The notes: generated from the sequence alone by a model not told the origin. DNA of 64,000 nucleotides from Lactobacillus corticis (GCF_018327645.1 NZ_BMAY01000002.1:146280-210279); one strand, 5' to 3'; counted from the first letter of the stretch, positions 41,706-49,788 are shown. A program made the numbers and translations.

Positions 41706-41892
41706 CTGTAAAAGTTATGCATAATATGGATGAGATTGTATTATTTCTTAATCATGTAGAACGTAAATTAAATTGATATAGTTAGATGAAAACTTCTTCA
41801 AATGTTAGGTTAAACTGAAAAAATATAGATAAGTTATTTAGACTATAAGTTATATTAGGAATAAAAATATATGCCTATATTTAAAATTTTCA

Positions 41893-41921
41893 TTTACTTT
41901 TATGTCAATAGATTGTATTAT
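41893..41921 (+). promoter_or_regulatory. Candidate promoter of the short-peptide/ABC locus
   Basis: TTTACT (41893-41898), 17-base spacer, TATTAT (41916-41921). It is 34 bases before the first short reading frame; background AT content is high, so the match is only moderately specific. Confidence 0.5.
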
Positions 41922-41954
41922 ATTAAAAAATAATTAAAGAGGGGGGTGGCGAGT

Positions 41955-42026
41955 ATGACGCTAGACGGCGATCATGATGTTGACGGGATTACGAACACCC
42001 AAAGAAGGCATTCAAATGGATTTTGA
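41955..42026 (+). CDS. Short peptide ORF 1 (23 residues), unknown
   Basis: An ATG at 41955 lies eight bases after AGAGGGGGG, one of the strongest ribosome binding sites in the window, and opens a 23-codon frame. The peptide begins MTLDGDHDVDGITNT (acidic) and ends RRHSNGF. It has no Gly-Gly leader, no Cys and no hydrophobic segment. Its last 11 bases overlap the next short frame, and the end reads TTT TGA T. A +1 slip there would join it to the second peptide, giving 36 residues. It could be a peptide precursor, a leader peptide controlling the ABC genes, or a decayed gene. I do not recognise it. Confidence 0.4.
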   Translation: MTLDGDHDVDGITNTQRRHSNGF

Positions 42027-42066
42027 TGGTTGGACTATATATAAATTTCCAAATCAGGTGAGATAA
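42016..42066 (+). CDS. Short peptide ORF 2 (16 residues), unknown
   Basis: ATG at 42016 behind AAGAAGG (spacing about six) encodes MDFDGWTIYKFPNQVR. The stop at 42064-42066 is immediately followed by the ATG of the first ABC gene, so translation is probably coupled. The aromatic-rich, mildly basic sequence is peptide-like (pheromone, small exported peptide or regulatory leader). No match to a known family comes to mind. Its only support is the ribosome binding site and its tight placement. Confidence 0.4.
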   Translation: MDFDGWTIYKFPNQVR

Positions 42067-43629
42067 ATGCTAAAAAAATGGATAAAAACGAACCCAGGTA
42101 GAATATTCGCACTTATATTTTTTTCTGTAGTTTTGCAAGTTTTTTCAACAACTAGTTATTATTTAGTAAATCCTATGCTCAATGCAATCATGGATGGGAA
42201 ATTTCAATTATTTATTATTATAATTATTAGTAAGTTTATTGTTGATCAAATTGCTAATGGAAGTTTAAGTTATGGTACTTATTTGTATGAAGTACAAACT
42301 CAAGATTTCTACCATAGCTTAAGAAAACAAAATGTAAAGTTTTATGTTGAAAATCCATCCAATCTCAGTGAAATGGAAAATGATTTGACTAGTAATTTAG
42401 ATTTGCTTGATGAGAACTATTTTATGCAAGTATTTATTGCATTTAACAATATTTTATATGTAGTATGTGTTTTTCTTGCTTTATTAAGTTACAATTGGAT
42501 CCTGGTATTTTATTCATTTTTTGTAGCTATTATTTCATTAATGGTGCCCAAAATTTTTGAAAAATTTTCAACTAAAGCAACTAATCAAATTGCAAGATCT
42601 AATAGTAATTATTTAGAAAATCTATATCAATGGATAGTTGCACTAGATGAAGTTCGTCGATATAGAATAGGAAATCAGTTAGTTAAGAACACTAGTGACG
42701 TAGGGCAAAAGCTTGAAAAAAGTGAAATTAATCAGCAAAAGGTTATTACATTTTCTACCTTTTGCCAAAATTTAATTGAATTATTTGGAATTTTCGGTAT
42801 CCCAGTGATTGCCGGTATATTGTACTTTCAAAATAAAGTTCAATTTGGAACAATAGTTGCAGCTGGCTATTTAGCAAATGGAATATTTAGTTCCTTAGGT
42901 GAAGCAATATCTGCACTAACTATTGCTCGTTCTACTCATGAAGTTAGACAAGAATTAAATAAATATTGTAAAACCAAGCCGGCATTGCCGATCAATAAGT
43001 TAAAAACTATAAAAATTGAAGATGGAAAAGTAAAATTTAGCAATAATGATGTATTATCTTATAATTTTGAATTAAATTATGGAGATCATATTTTAGTTAC
43101 AGGCCCTAGTGGCAGTGGAAAATCTACGTTGCTAAAAATAATTACAGGGCAGCAAAAATTAGCTTCCGGCACTATTAAATATTTGAATTTTGAGGATAAG
43201 CCTAAAAAGTTTAATCTGAGTCAATTGGGGTATTTACCTCAAGAAAATATATTATTCCCAGGATCGATTTTAAAAAATATTACTATGTTTAATGATAAAT
43301 TGGATGCGGAAGCAAAAGAAATAGTTAATGATGTCCAATTAGCTAAAGATTTAAGTAAATTCGATAAGGGAATATATACTGAAATTGATCCAAACAATAT
43401 AACTTTGTCTGGTGGGCAGAAACAAAAAATATTTTTAGCCAGGGCCCTAATACATCCCGCCAAATTTTTACTATTGGATGAGGCACTGAGTGCAATTGAT
43501 TCTAAAACCTCTACTTTGATTATAAAGAGATTACTTAAAGAAAAAACTGTATTACTTGTAGCTCATAACTTGTCATCAAGTCAAAAGGAACTTTTTACGA
43601 AAGAGATCCATTTACACGAGGAGGATTAA
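42067..43629 (+). CDS. ABC exporter half-transporter 1 (membrane plus ATPase)
   Basis: A 520-residue half-exporter. The first 290 residues are an ABC membrane domain with several segments (for example FQLFIIIIISKFIV and LFGIFGIPVIAGILYF). The ATPase part has Walker A GPSGSGKST (about residue 350), Q-loop LPQENILFPGS, signature LSGGQKQ, Walker B FLLLDEALS and H-loop VAHNL, all intact. There is no C39 peptidase or other extra domain. It starts directly at the stop of the 16-residue peptide, behind AGGTGAG, and is one base before its partner. Codon use is much more AT-rich than neighbouring housekeeping genes, suggesting transfer. It probably forms a heterodimer with the next gene product. The substrate is unknown. 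Confidence 0.85.
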   Translation: MLKKWIKTNPGRIFALIFFSVVLQVFSTTSYYLVNPMLNAIMDGKFQLFIIIIISKFIVDQIANGSLSYGTYLYEVQTQDFYHSLRKQNVKFYVENPSNLSEMENDLTSNLDLLDENYFMQVFIAFNNILYVVCVFLALLSYNWILVFYSFFVAIISLMVPKIFEKFSTKATNQIARSNSNYLENLYQWIVALDEVRRYRIGNQLVKNTSDVGQKLEKSEINQQKVITFSTFCQNLIELFGIFGIPVIAGILYFQNKVQFGTIVAAGYLANGIFSSLGEAISALTIARSTHEVRQELNKYCKTKPALPINKLKTIKIEDGKVKFSNNDVLSYNFELNYGDHILVTGPSGSGKSTLLKIITGQQKLASGTIKYLNFEDKPKKFNLSQLGYLPQENILFPGSILKNITMFNDKLDAEAKEIVNDVQLAKDLSKFDKGIYTEIDPNNITLSGGQKQKIFLARALIHPAKFLLLDEALSAIDSKTSTLIIKRLLKEKTVLLVAHNLSSSQKELFTKEIHLHEED

Positions 43630-43630
43630 T

Positions 43631-45205
43631 ATGACAATTAGAACACTATTCAGAATTAATCCACTAAGGTTTATAGTTTCCTTAACGCTTGAAGGAATGT
43701 CTGCTATATTAGTAGTACTCGAGACATATTTTCTAACCATTCAATTTGATAAAATAAAAATTCGTGATTATCGTGGCTTTTTTCTGTTTGCTTTTTTACA
43801 AATTATTAGTTTTATCTTAAGTAGTGGATTTAAGCAGCTAGGAAATTATCTGTGGACTGTTCAAGTACAAAATGGATTTCATCAAATTCGAAAAAATTTT
43901 CTAGATAGTCTGGTAAAAAATAAACAAGCATATCATCCTGACATTGTTCAGAATCAATTAGTTAAGAACCTAAAAATTGTAAAAGAAGGGTATACGGATT
44001 CAATAAAAGATGCAGTGTATCAAGGTGTCCTATTACTATTTATTACTACTACCTTACTACAGCTACAATGGGAAATATTTGTAATAGCACTAATCTGGTC
44101 TTTTATTCAATTGTATTTACCAAAGCTATTCGATAAGAAGTTAGATATAGCTTATAGTAATTTATCCGAGCAAAATAAAAAGTATCTAAATACATTAAAT
44201 AATTGGTTAATTGGATTAAATGAAATTAGAAGATATACAGCTACAGAGCACTTATTTAAAATTCTGGGACACGCTGGTAAGAACGTTGAAAAGTCAGTTA
44301 TTAGTAAAAGCAAAGTTGAACAGGAAATAGAATATTTAAATAGTTTAATATATAATTTAGGAGATAGTGTATTGTTTATCATTACTGCCATAATAATTAT
44401 TTTTTATGATGGTAATTTTGGATTAATTGCAAGTATCACTAGCTTTAATTTCTATTTATTCGGTTCATTGATGAATATTTCAACGTACCGTGTAAAAATT
44501 AAAGGAACTAAACAAATTAGAGATGAATTAACTGTTGATAGAGCAGAAACATACACATATACAGATACAGGTGAAAGTCCTAGTGGTTTTAAGATAGAAA
44601 ATTTAAAAATCAAATTTTCAAATGGTCAAAGTATCTCTTATCCTAATTTTATAGTTAAGTCGGGGGAGAAAGTACTTTTAACTGGTAAGAGTGGCAGAGG
44701 AAAATCTACTCTGTTTAAATTAATATTAGGTGATTTGTTACCTAATAATGGTGAAATCATATATTTTAACAATGAGAATAAAGAGATTTTACCAAATTAT
44801 AGTCAAATTGGTTATTTGTCACAAAGCCCAATCTTGATTCCAGGAACAATATTAGAAAATATAACTATGTTTAAACCTAGCTTAATACCACGTGTATCTA
44901 AAATAGAGCAAGAGGTACAACTAGTAGGTGAATTTAGTGAAGGACTAGATACTAAATTAGATCTAGTTAATGAAAATTATTCTGGTGGTCAAAAACAAAA
45001 AATTGTTTTAGCGCGTAGTTTAGTTCATGATAGTAATTTGTTACTAATTGATGAAGGAACAAGTGCTATTGATCAGAAAGCCACACTAGAAATTATTAAG
45101 AATTTAGTGAAGACTAAAAAAACGATAGTATTTATTGCGCATAGCTTAACTCCTGAAATGAAAGAATTATTTGATCGAGAAATCAATCTAGATAAGGAAG
45201 AATAA
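43631..45205 (+). CDS. ABC exporter half-transporter 2 (membrane plus ATPase)
   Basis: A 524-residue paralogue of the preceding half-transporter with the same layout: membrane domain to about residue 310, Walker A GKSGRGKST, Q-loop LSQSPILIPGT, signature YSGGQKQ, Walker B LLLIDEGTS and H-loop IAHSL. The signature begins Tyr instead of Leu, but the catalytic Glu is present, so both ATP sites may be active. The pairs of motifs (ENILFPGS and SPILIPGT, KNITMF and ENITMF) show the two genes descend from one ancestor. A gap of one base and GAGGAGG before the ATG indicate co-translation. Like gene 1 it is AT-rich. Confidence 0.85.
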   Translation: MTIRTLFRINPLRFIVSLTLEGMSAILVVLETYFLTIQFDKIKIRDYRGFFLFAFLQIISFILSSGFKQLGNYLWTVQVQNGFHQIRKNFLDSLVKNKQAYHPDIVQNQLVKNLKIVKEGYTDSIKDAVYQGVLLLFITTTLLQLQWEIFVIALIWSFIQLYLPKLFDKKLDIAYSNLSEQNKKYLNTLNNWLIGLNEIRRYTATEHLFKILGHAGKNVEKSVISKSKVEQEIEYLNSLIYNLGDSVLFIITAIIIIFYDGNFGLIASITSFNFYLFGSLMNISTYRVKIKGTKQIRDELTVDRAETYTYTDTGESPSGFKIENLKIKFSNGQSISYPNFIVKSGEKVLLTGKSGRGKSTLFKLILGDLLPNNGEIIYFNNENKEILPNYSQIGYLSQSPILIPGTILENITMFKPSLIPRVSKIEQEVQLVGEFSEGLDTKLDLVNENYSGGQKQKIVLARSLVHDSNLLLIDEGTSAIDQKATLEIIKNLVKTKKTIVFIAHSLTPEMKELFDREINLDKEE

Positions 45206-45247
45206 AATTTGATAGGCACTATAAGGCTGAGTTCAAAAAACATAGAT

Positions 45248-45480
45248 TGTAGTGACCCAACAAAATGGGACACTTTATTGATATTAAGCTACTAAGGCTT
45301 GATTCCGATATTCTTTCGGAGCCAGGCCTTTTAGTTTCTTCTTTGTTCTTTCAGTATGTGATAGTGGATGTAGTCAATGATTGCTTGATCAAGTTCATCA
45401 AGATTAGCATAAGCAGATTTTTTACCGTAAAATATTCTTTCTTAAGAATACCAAAAAAGCCTTCTATGAGGCAGCAGCCT
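45248..45480 (-). pseudogene. IS3-family transposase remnant (C-terminal part, frameshifted)
   Basis: On the minus strand the DNA reads IEGFFGILKKEYF, NLDELDQAIIDYIHYH and, after a frame change near 45340, KKLKGLAPKEYRNQALVA followed by a stop at 45284. This is the end of the DDE domain of an IS3-family (IS150/IS1223-like) transposase, including the final Glu. The element end TGTAGTGACCCAA begins at 45248. The rest of the element is missing, so it is a dead fragment at the right edge of the ABC island. Confidence 0.8.
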
Positions 45481-45509
45481 TTACGAGATATGCTTTGTGT
45501 AATACTACT

Positions 45510-45551
45510 AATCCTGTGTTTTAAAATGTCTAATTTTTGGGTCTCAGTTCA
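45510..45551 (+). mobile_element. Right-end fragment of a second IS3-type element
   Basis: The 42 bases here align with 62985-63026 with about six differences; the shared end is GTCTCAGTTCA. In the second copy the sequence follows directly on a transposase C-terminus, identifying it as an IS terminus. Its last bases also belong to a 12-bp perfect inverted repeat (45530-45541 with 45556-45567). Confidence 0.7.
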
Positions 45552-45582
45552 CTTGCCCAAAAATTAGGGTTTGACTTTTTAG

Positions 45583-46518
45583 TTAATTTTCAATAATTTT
45601 GCCAGCCGAATTACGAGAGAAGTGCTTCAAGAAATTCCATGAATAATTCGCTTCAGCTTTATGTGGTTCATGTATCGCTTTGGCGACCATGACAAATTGG
45701 GCAAAGGGAGCTTCATAGCCTTTTTTGTAGTAGTCATTAACGGTCCAGATTGTACCGTTAGTTTGATGTCTTGTGGTTTTATCGGGAGTGTATCCCCAAT
45801 ACGGCGTCTGTTGGTAATTAGCTTTTTTGCCTGCGTATTTCATGTTGTTATAACGAAACAGAGTCTGAATTGCAGTTCGTACGTCTACTCTTACCATTGG
45901 ATTGTCTTGGCTGGTGTACTCTGTGGCTTCTCTAGATCCTGAAATAAATTGAAAAGGGATTAGGTATTTGCTCTTTTTCTTGGTTAAATCGTTTGCCCAG
46001 CCATATGCAGCGATACCGGCAAACATGCGCGGATGTTCATTGACCATTGCAATTGAGGTGGCACCACCGTTAGAAAAGCCTAGTGAGTAGGTGCGGTGGG
46101 GATCAACGGAATAGTGGCTTTGGGCATAGCGCACTACTTTGCTGATGAAGGGAACATTGTCATAGGTTACATAGTCGTCGTAGGTGGGTGAAATAACTAA
46201 GATATTGGCACTTTTAGCTTTAGCTGCCCAACCTGATCGAATCGCTTCTTTTTGAGGGTCGCCTCCTGTACCATGCATAAACAAAACAAGCGGTACTCGT
46301 TTCTTGCCATAAAGTGCAGCTTTGCGGCCATAAACATAAACTCGGTTGTTGTTGATCCGATATGAAGCAATTGGCTGGGTGCTGGATGAGGATGAATTTT
46401 TATTAGCATTATTTGTCGACTTGCTGGTGTTTTTCCATGAAAAAACAGTAAGTCCGCCAATTAAAAGCAGGATTATCAGCCCAATGGTCAAGCTGAATTC
46501 GGTAGATTTTTTCATCAT
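45583..46518 (-). CDS. Membrane-anchored alpha/beta hydrolase (esterase/PHB-depolymerase-like)
   Basis: About 311 residues. An N-terminal membrane segment (SLTIGLIILLLIGGLTVF) is followed by a Ser/Asn-rich linker and an extracellular hydrolase domain. Oxyanion strand VLFMHGTGGDPQKEA, nucleophile GFSNGGATS and a likely late His in IHEPHKA are visible. The family resembles LpqC/feruloyl-esterase-like serine hydrolases; the substrate is unknown. Tandem ATG codons at 46518 and 46515 are possible starts with a weak ribosome binding site; the longer frame to 46551 has none. It may share the nearby inverted repeat at 45530-45567 as terminator. Confidence 0.75.
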   Translation of the reverse strand: MMKKSTEFSLTIGLIILLLIGGLTVFSWKNTSKSTNNANKNSSSSSTQPIASYRINNNRVYVYGRKAALYGKKRVPLVLFMHGTGGDPQKEAIRSGWAAKAKSANILVISPTYDDYVTYDNVPFISKVVRYAQSHYSVDPHRTYSLGFSNGGATSIAMVNEHPRMFAGIAAYGWANDLTKKKSKYLIPFQFISGSREATEYTSQDNPMVRVDVRTAIQTLFRYNNMKYAGKKANYQQTPYWGYTPDKTTRHQTNGTIWTVNDYYKKGYEAPFAQFVMVAKAIHEPHKAEANYSWNFLKHFSRNSAGKIIEN

Positions 46519-46665
46519 AGTCACGCTTTCTAAGCAGTCTAGCAATACCATACATTCAATGCATACTTGGGTAAGAAACCGTTACTGTGCAAGGGAAAGT
46601 ATGGATGATAATATTTGAACATGACAAAGATGATTAACAACATTATATCTAGGAGGCAATATTAA

Positions 46666-47538
46666 ATGCAAAGCCAAAAAGTAGTTTTCAAAAATAAGGA
46701 TTTAGACCTACGCTTATCAGGAATTTTATACTCTCCGGACAACTTTAACTTAAGCAATGACTATCCTGCAATTGTAGTTACAGGCCCAATGCTTTCAATT
46801 AAGGAACAAGCTCAAAGCGTATACGCACAACGTTTGGCTGATCTTGGCTACATTACCTTAGTCTTCGATGGCTCATACTTTGGCGAAAGTGAAGGGATGC
46901 CTCGGCAACAAGAATTGCCAGAAGTTAAGGAAACGGATATTGAAGGTGCAGTCGACTTTTTGGAAAGCCTGCCATTTGTAGACAATAACCGCATTGGCGG
47001 GTTGGGAATCTGTGGCTCAGGTTCGTATATGTCAGTTGCGGGCGTTAAGGAGCCACGGTTAAAGGCAATTGCAGCTATGGTACCAGCAATTGCAGATATC
47101 TCAAAATCTAACATGGCTTCTTTCTTCAAGCCGGCAGAACAAGTTGAAGCTGAAAAGAAGGCATATGAAGAAAACAAGGGTGAAGTAACGTACTTGAACT
47201 TCATGCCACGTGCTTTTGATGAAGGTGCGGCTTACTACTACACTAAACGTGGACAACGCCCAGGCTGGAGCAACCAAGTTGTTTCATGGAGTCAACTCAG
47301 TCTGGTTAAGTATAATGTTCCAAACATTATGAAAGATATGAAGAAGCCATATTTGGTAATTACTGGTGAGAATGCTTGGAGTAGAGATGCATCTACGGAA
47401 GTTTACAATGCAGTTCCAGGCGATGATAAAGAAATGCACGTTATTCCAGAAGCAGGGCACTTTGATCTTTACGATCTTGAACCTTATGTGAGCGAAGTAT
47501 TTGACTACATTAAGCCATTCTTTGCTAAGAATCTTTAA
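46666..47538 (+). CDS. Alpha/beta hydrolase (YcjY/dienelactone-hydrolase-like)
   Basis: A 290-residue cytoplasmic hydrolase. The fold is visible in YPAIVVTGPMLSIKEQ, TLVFDGSYFGESEG, nucleophile elbow GLGICGSGSYMSVAG and the terminal acid/His part VIPEAGHFDLYDLEP. The elbow carries Cys rather than Ser, as in dienelactone hydrolases and YcjY-type proteins. GGAGG precedes the ATG by ten bases. The transcript ends at a terminator that is duplicated exactly after the Fic gene. The substrate is unknown. Confidence 0.8.
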   Translation: MQSQKVVFKNKDLDLRLSGILYSPDNFNLSNDYPAIVVTGPMLSIKEQAQSVYAQRLADLGYITLVFDGSYFGESEGMPRQQELPEVKETDIEGAVDFLESLPFVDNNRIGGLGICGSGSYMSVAGVKEPRLKAIAAMVPAIADISKSNMASFFKPAEQVEAEKKAYEENKGEVTYLNFMPRAFDEGAAYYYTKRGQRPGWSNQVVSWSQLSLVKYNVPNIMKDMKKPYLVITGENAWSRDASTEVYNAVPGDDKEMHVIPEAGHFDLYDLEPYVSEVFDYIKPFFAKNL

Positions 47539-47556
47539 TGAAAAAAATAAAACAAC

Positions 47557-47605
47557 GCAAAAACGCGATTTGGTTAATTCCAAGTCGCGTTTTTTGGCAC
47601 TTATT
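47557..47605 (+). repeat. 49-bp direct repeat, copy 1 (terminator)
   Basis: An exact 49-base copy of 48846-48894. It contains the terminator hairpin AACGCGA/TCGCGTT with inner TTGG/CCAA and a T run, serving the hydrolase gene. Together the copies bracket the Fic cassette. Confidence 0.9.
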
Positions 47606-47740
47606 AGCTTGGTCAATTATGGTAAAATGACCAAGCTAAGTTTTTTACCTAGTAATGAAAATTACTTAGTTATGGGCTATTTTCAAAAGTATCGAATATT
47701 TATCTATATCTACCTTGGTCAATCGTGGTAAAATGACCAA
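47604..47740 (+). promoter_or_regulatory. Two inverted-repeat operators overlapping extended -10 elements, upstream of fic
   Basis: Site 1: TTAGCTTGGTCA (47604-47615) and TGACCAAGCTAA (47628-47639), a perfect 12-bp inverted repeat around 12 bases. Site 2: TTGGTCA (47715-47721) and TGACCAA (47734-47740), again with a 12-base spacer. Each spacer holds TGGTAAAAT, an extended -10 promoter (47620-47628 and 47726-47734), so a protein bound to either site would block a promoter. Between them lies a hairpin AGTAAT-GAAA-ATTACT. Confidence 0.7.
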
Positions 47741-47779
47741 ACAAGGACTATTGATGACTAAGAAGGAGAGTAAATACCA

Positions 47780-48832
47780 ATGAAGGCATTTGACTATGAT
47801 ACTTTGAATCATCTTCGAATGAGTAATGAAGTAATAAAAAAACTGACCACGATCTACCAATTGCGAGGGGAAACCTCTAGCTATGCGATTGACTATCACG
47901 AAGAGTTGGAAAAATTGGTTGCAGTTGCTAAGATTCAAAGTACCGATGCTTCTAATCGAATTGAAGGTATCTACACTTCAGATTCACGCTTGAAGAAAAT
48001 TATGACAGACAAAGTGCACCCCCATGATCGAAGTGAACAAGAAATTGCGGGCTATCGGGATGTGTTGGCTTTAATTCATGAGAATTCACAATATATGCCG
48101 ATCAACACCAATACGGTTTTAGCGATGCATAAAATGCTTTTTAAGTATACCGGTGATAATTGGGGAGGCAAATTCAAGGATATTAACAACCAAATAATTG
48201 CTCAGTATGCTGATGGACATCAAGAGATACGAATTACTCCGCCCGAAGCCTTTATAACGCCAGAACTAATTGAGCAATTGTGCCAACGTTACAACCTGGC
48301 CTTTGAAAAGGCCGATATATCTCCTTTGCTGCTTTCAGCTGCATTTGTTTTTGATTTTGTATCGATTCACCCATTCCGTGACGGCAATGGTCGCATGTCT
48401 CGGTTGTTAATGTTGCTCACCTTATACCGTTCTGGATTTGAGGTGGGAAAATATATTAGTTTGGAAAAAATAATTGAGGATAGTAAGGGGAGCTACTATG
48501 AAGCCTTAGCTGCTAGCTCTCAAGGCTGGAAGGAAAATCAAAATGACTACCTTCCTTTCATTGATTACTATCTTGGAATAATAGTCAGCGCTTACCGTGA
48601 ACTGATTGATCGAATTGGGATTTTTCACAATAGACGTCCCTTGTCTGCTGAGCAAATGATAATTAAAACGCTGCAACAGCAGCTTAAACCTCTAGCTAGA
48701 GCAGAATTGGTTGAGCTGATCCCACGTTATAGTGAAACGACAATTCAACGATGTCTTCGCAAACTAAAGCGTGAGGGGACCATTAAAGCTGTGGGAAGCG
48801 GAAGGTATGTAAAATACGTGATAAAAAATTAG
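47780..48832 (+). CDS. Fic-domain protein, class II, with C-terminal winged helix
   Basis: A 350-residue Fic protein, predicted to AMPylate a target protein using ATP. The catalytic motif HPFRDGNGRMSR is complete at residues 197-208 (His197). An inhibitory-helix motif SNRIEG (residues 58-63, pattern [S/T]xxxE[G/N]) sits N-terminal to it, which defines class II Fic proteins kept off by an intramolecular Glu. The last 60 residues look like a winged helix-turn-helix (ARAELVELIPRYSETTIQRC then GSGRYVKY), so it may bind DNA, possibly the operators in front of its own gene. AAGGAG precedes the ATG. No separate antitoxin gene is present. Confidence 0.9.
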   Translation: MKAFDYDTLNHLRMSNEVIKKLTTIYQLRGETSSYAIDYHEELEKLVAVAKIQSTDASNRIEGIYTSDSRLKKIMTDKVHPHDRSEQEIAGYRDVLALIHENSQYMPINTNTVLAMHKMLFKYTGDNWGGKFKDINNQIIAQYADGHQEIRITPPEAFITPELIEQLCQRYNLAFEKADISPLLLSAAFVFDFVSIHPFRDGNGRMSRLLMLLTLYRSGFEVGKYISLEKIIEDSKGSYYEALAASSQGWKENQNDYLPFIDYYLGIIVSAYRELIDRIGIFHNRRPLSAEQMIIKTLQQQLKPLARAELVELIPRYSETTIQRCLRKLKREGTIKAVGSGRYVKYVIKN

Positions 48833-48845
48833 TAGTAGGCATAAT

Positions 48846-48894
48846 GCAAAAACGCGATTTGGTTAATTCCAAGTCGCGTTTTTTGGCACTTATT
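48846..48894 (+). repeat. 49-bp direct repeat, copy 2 (terminator of fic)
   Basis: Identical over 49 bases to 47557-47605 and acting as the fic terminator. Confidence 0.9.
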
Positions 48895-49137
48895 TTTCCT
48901 GCGTTTCACGTGAAACTGCACAAGACAATCAAGAATGGTGCACATCAATATTTAAATGTGATACATGATCTACTATCGTTGCCATCAAAACGGACGTCAC
49001 AAATTGTGACCTAAGTTTGAAAAAATGACTTTATTGGAGGATTTGTTTTGAACAAAAAACTTATTGTTTCATGTGAAACACATAGACTTTGATGAGCTTC
49101 CATCTATTTCGGTATCAGATATTTCATGGGCAGCAGA
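48895..49137. other. Gene-free stretch with two parS-like palindromes and a possible gene remnant
   Basis: CGTTTCACGTGAAACT (48902-48917) keeps the exact CACGTG core of parS. TGTTTCATGTGAAACA (49065-49080) differs from TGTTTCACGTGAAACA at one base. Around the second site a TTG codon behind GGAGG opens only 14 codons (ending CETHRL), and the next frame reads DELPSISVSDISWAADHS without a start, which could be remains of a lost gene. Otherwise nothing is seen. Confidence 0.5.
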
Positions 49138-49788
49138 TCATTCTTGTAACTTTAACTGGTAATTAGCTAGAAATGTTTTAGAAAAATCATCTGGGAGTTT
49201 ATTCTCCTGGTTAAACATAACGATCATTGCATGGAAATTTTGATAGCTTCGTAGGGTAAAACGAGGTAACTGTGCTTCTAAAATCTTTTTAGCGCGTTCA
49301 TAAGCGGGGATTTCACAGCCTAGGCAGGCAAACAACCGCCGCGAATAAGTATCCACGACAAACTCGCTCTTTTGTATAGCATATAGCAGAATTACATCGG
49401 CTGTCTCTGGCCCGATTCCTTTTATTGCTAAAAGTTCTTTGCGCAGTTTTTCTTTTGGTTGCAGTTGTACTGCTTCTAGATCAAAATTATATTGCTGAAA
49501 ATAAGCTGCAAGGTTTTGAATGGTTGCGGCTTTGCGCGTGTATGAGCCTGAAGACTTGATCGTTTGCTTTAAGTCATCAAGCGGCATAGTTAAAATCTTT
49601 TCGGGATCAAAGTTCGTTGCTTGATACAGCTGTTTTAATGCTTTGTCGACATTTTTCCAATTAGTATTTTGAATTAGTACGGTAGACCAGATAACTTCCC
49701 AATCTGAACGACCCGGCCACCAGCCATTGGGATCCATGTGGTCGTACATGATGTTATAAAGGTCTAATAGGGAAATTGTAGTTGGCAT
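49138..49788 (-). CDS. HhH-GPD DNA glycosylase, endonuclease III-like, without Fe-S cluster
   Basis: A 216-residue base-excision repair glycosylase. The helix-hairpin-helix is LLAIKGIGPETADVILLYAI and the catalytic Asp lies in FVVDTYSRRLF. The Lys that makes EndoIII a lyase (in its GRKTA) is replaced by Glu in GPETA. The C-terminal four-Cys iron-sulfur cluster is absent. It is therefore probably a monofunctional glycosylase of the subgroup found in lactobacilli and archaea; the damaged base is unknown. It is monocistronic. Confidence 0.82.
   Translation of the reverse strand: MPTTISLLDLYNIMYDHMDPNGWWPGRSDWEVIWSTVLIQNTNWKNVDKALKQLYQATNFDPEKILTMPLDDLKQTIKSSGSYTRKAATIQNLAAYFQQYNFDLEAVQLQPKEKLRKELLAIKGIGPETADVILLYAIQKSEFVVDTYSRRLFACLGCEIPAYERAKKILEAQLPRFTLRSYQNFHAMIVMFNQENKLPDDFSKTFLANYQLKLQE

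Noticed and set aside
41955..45205. Classical double-glycine bacteriocin locus
   Set aside because: No Gly-Gly leader in the short peptides, no C39 peptidase domain on the ABC proteins, and no immunity or accessory genes.
41440..45567. Site-specific integration of the ABC island into tRNA-Thr
   Set aside because: I looked for a repeat of the tRNA 3' end near the right border and saw none, and there is no integrase gene.
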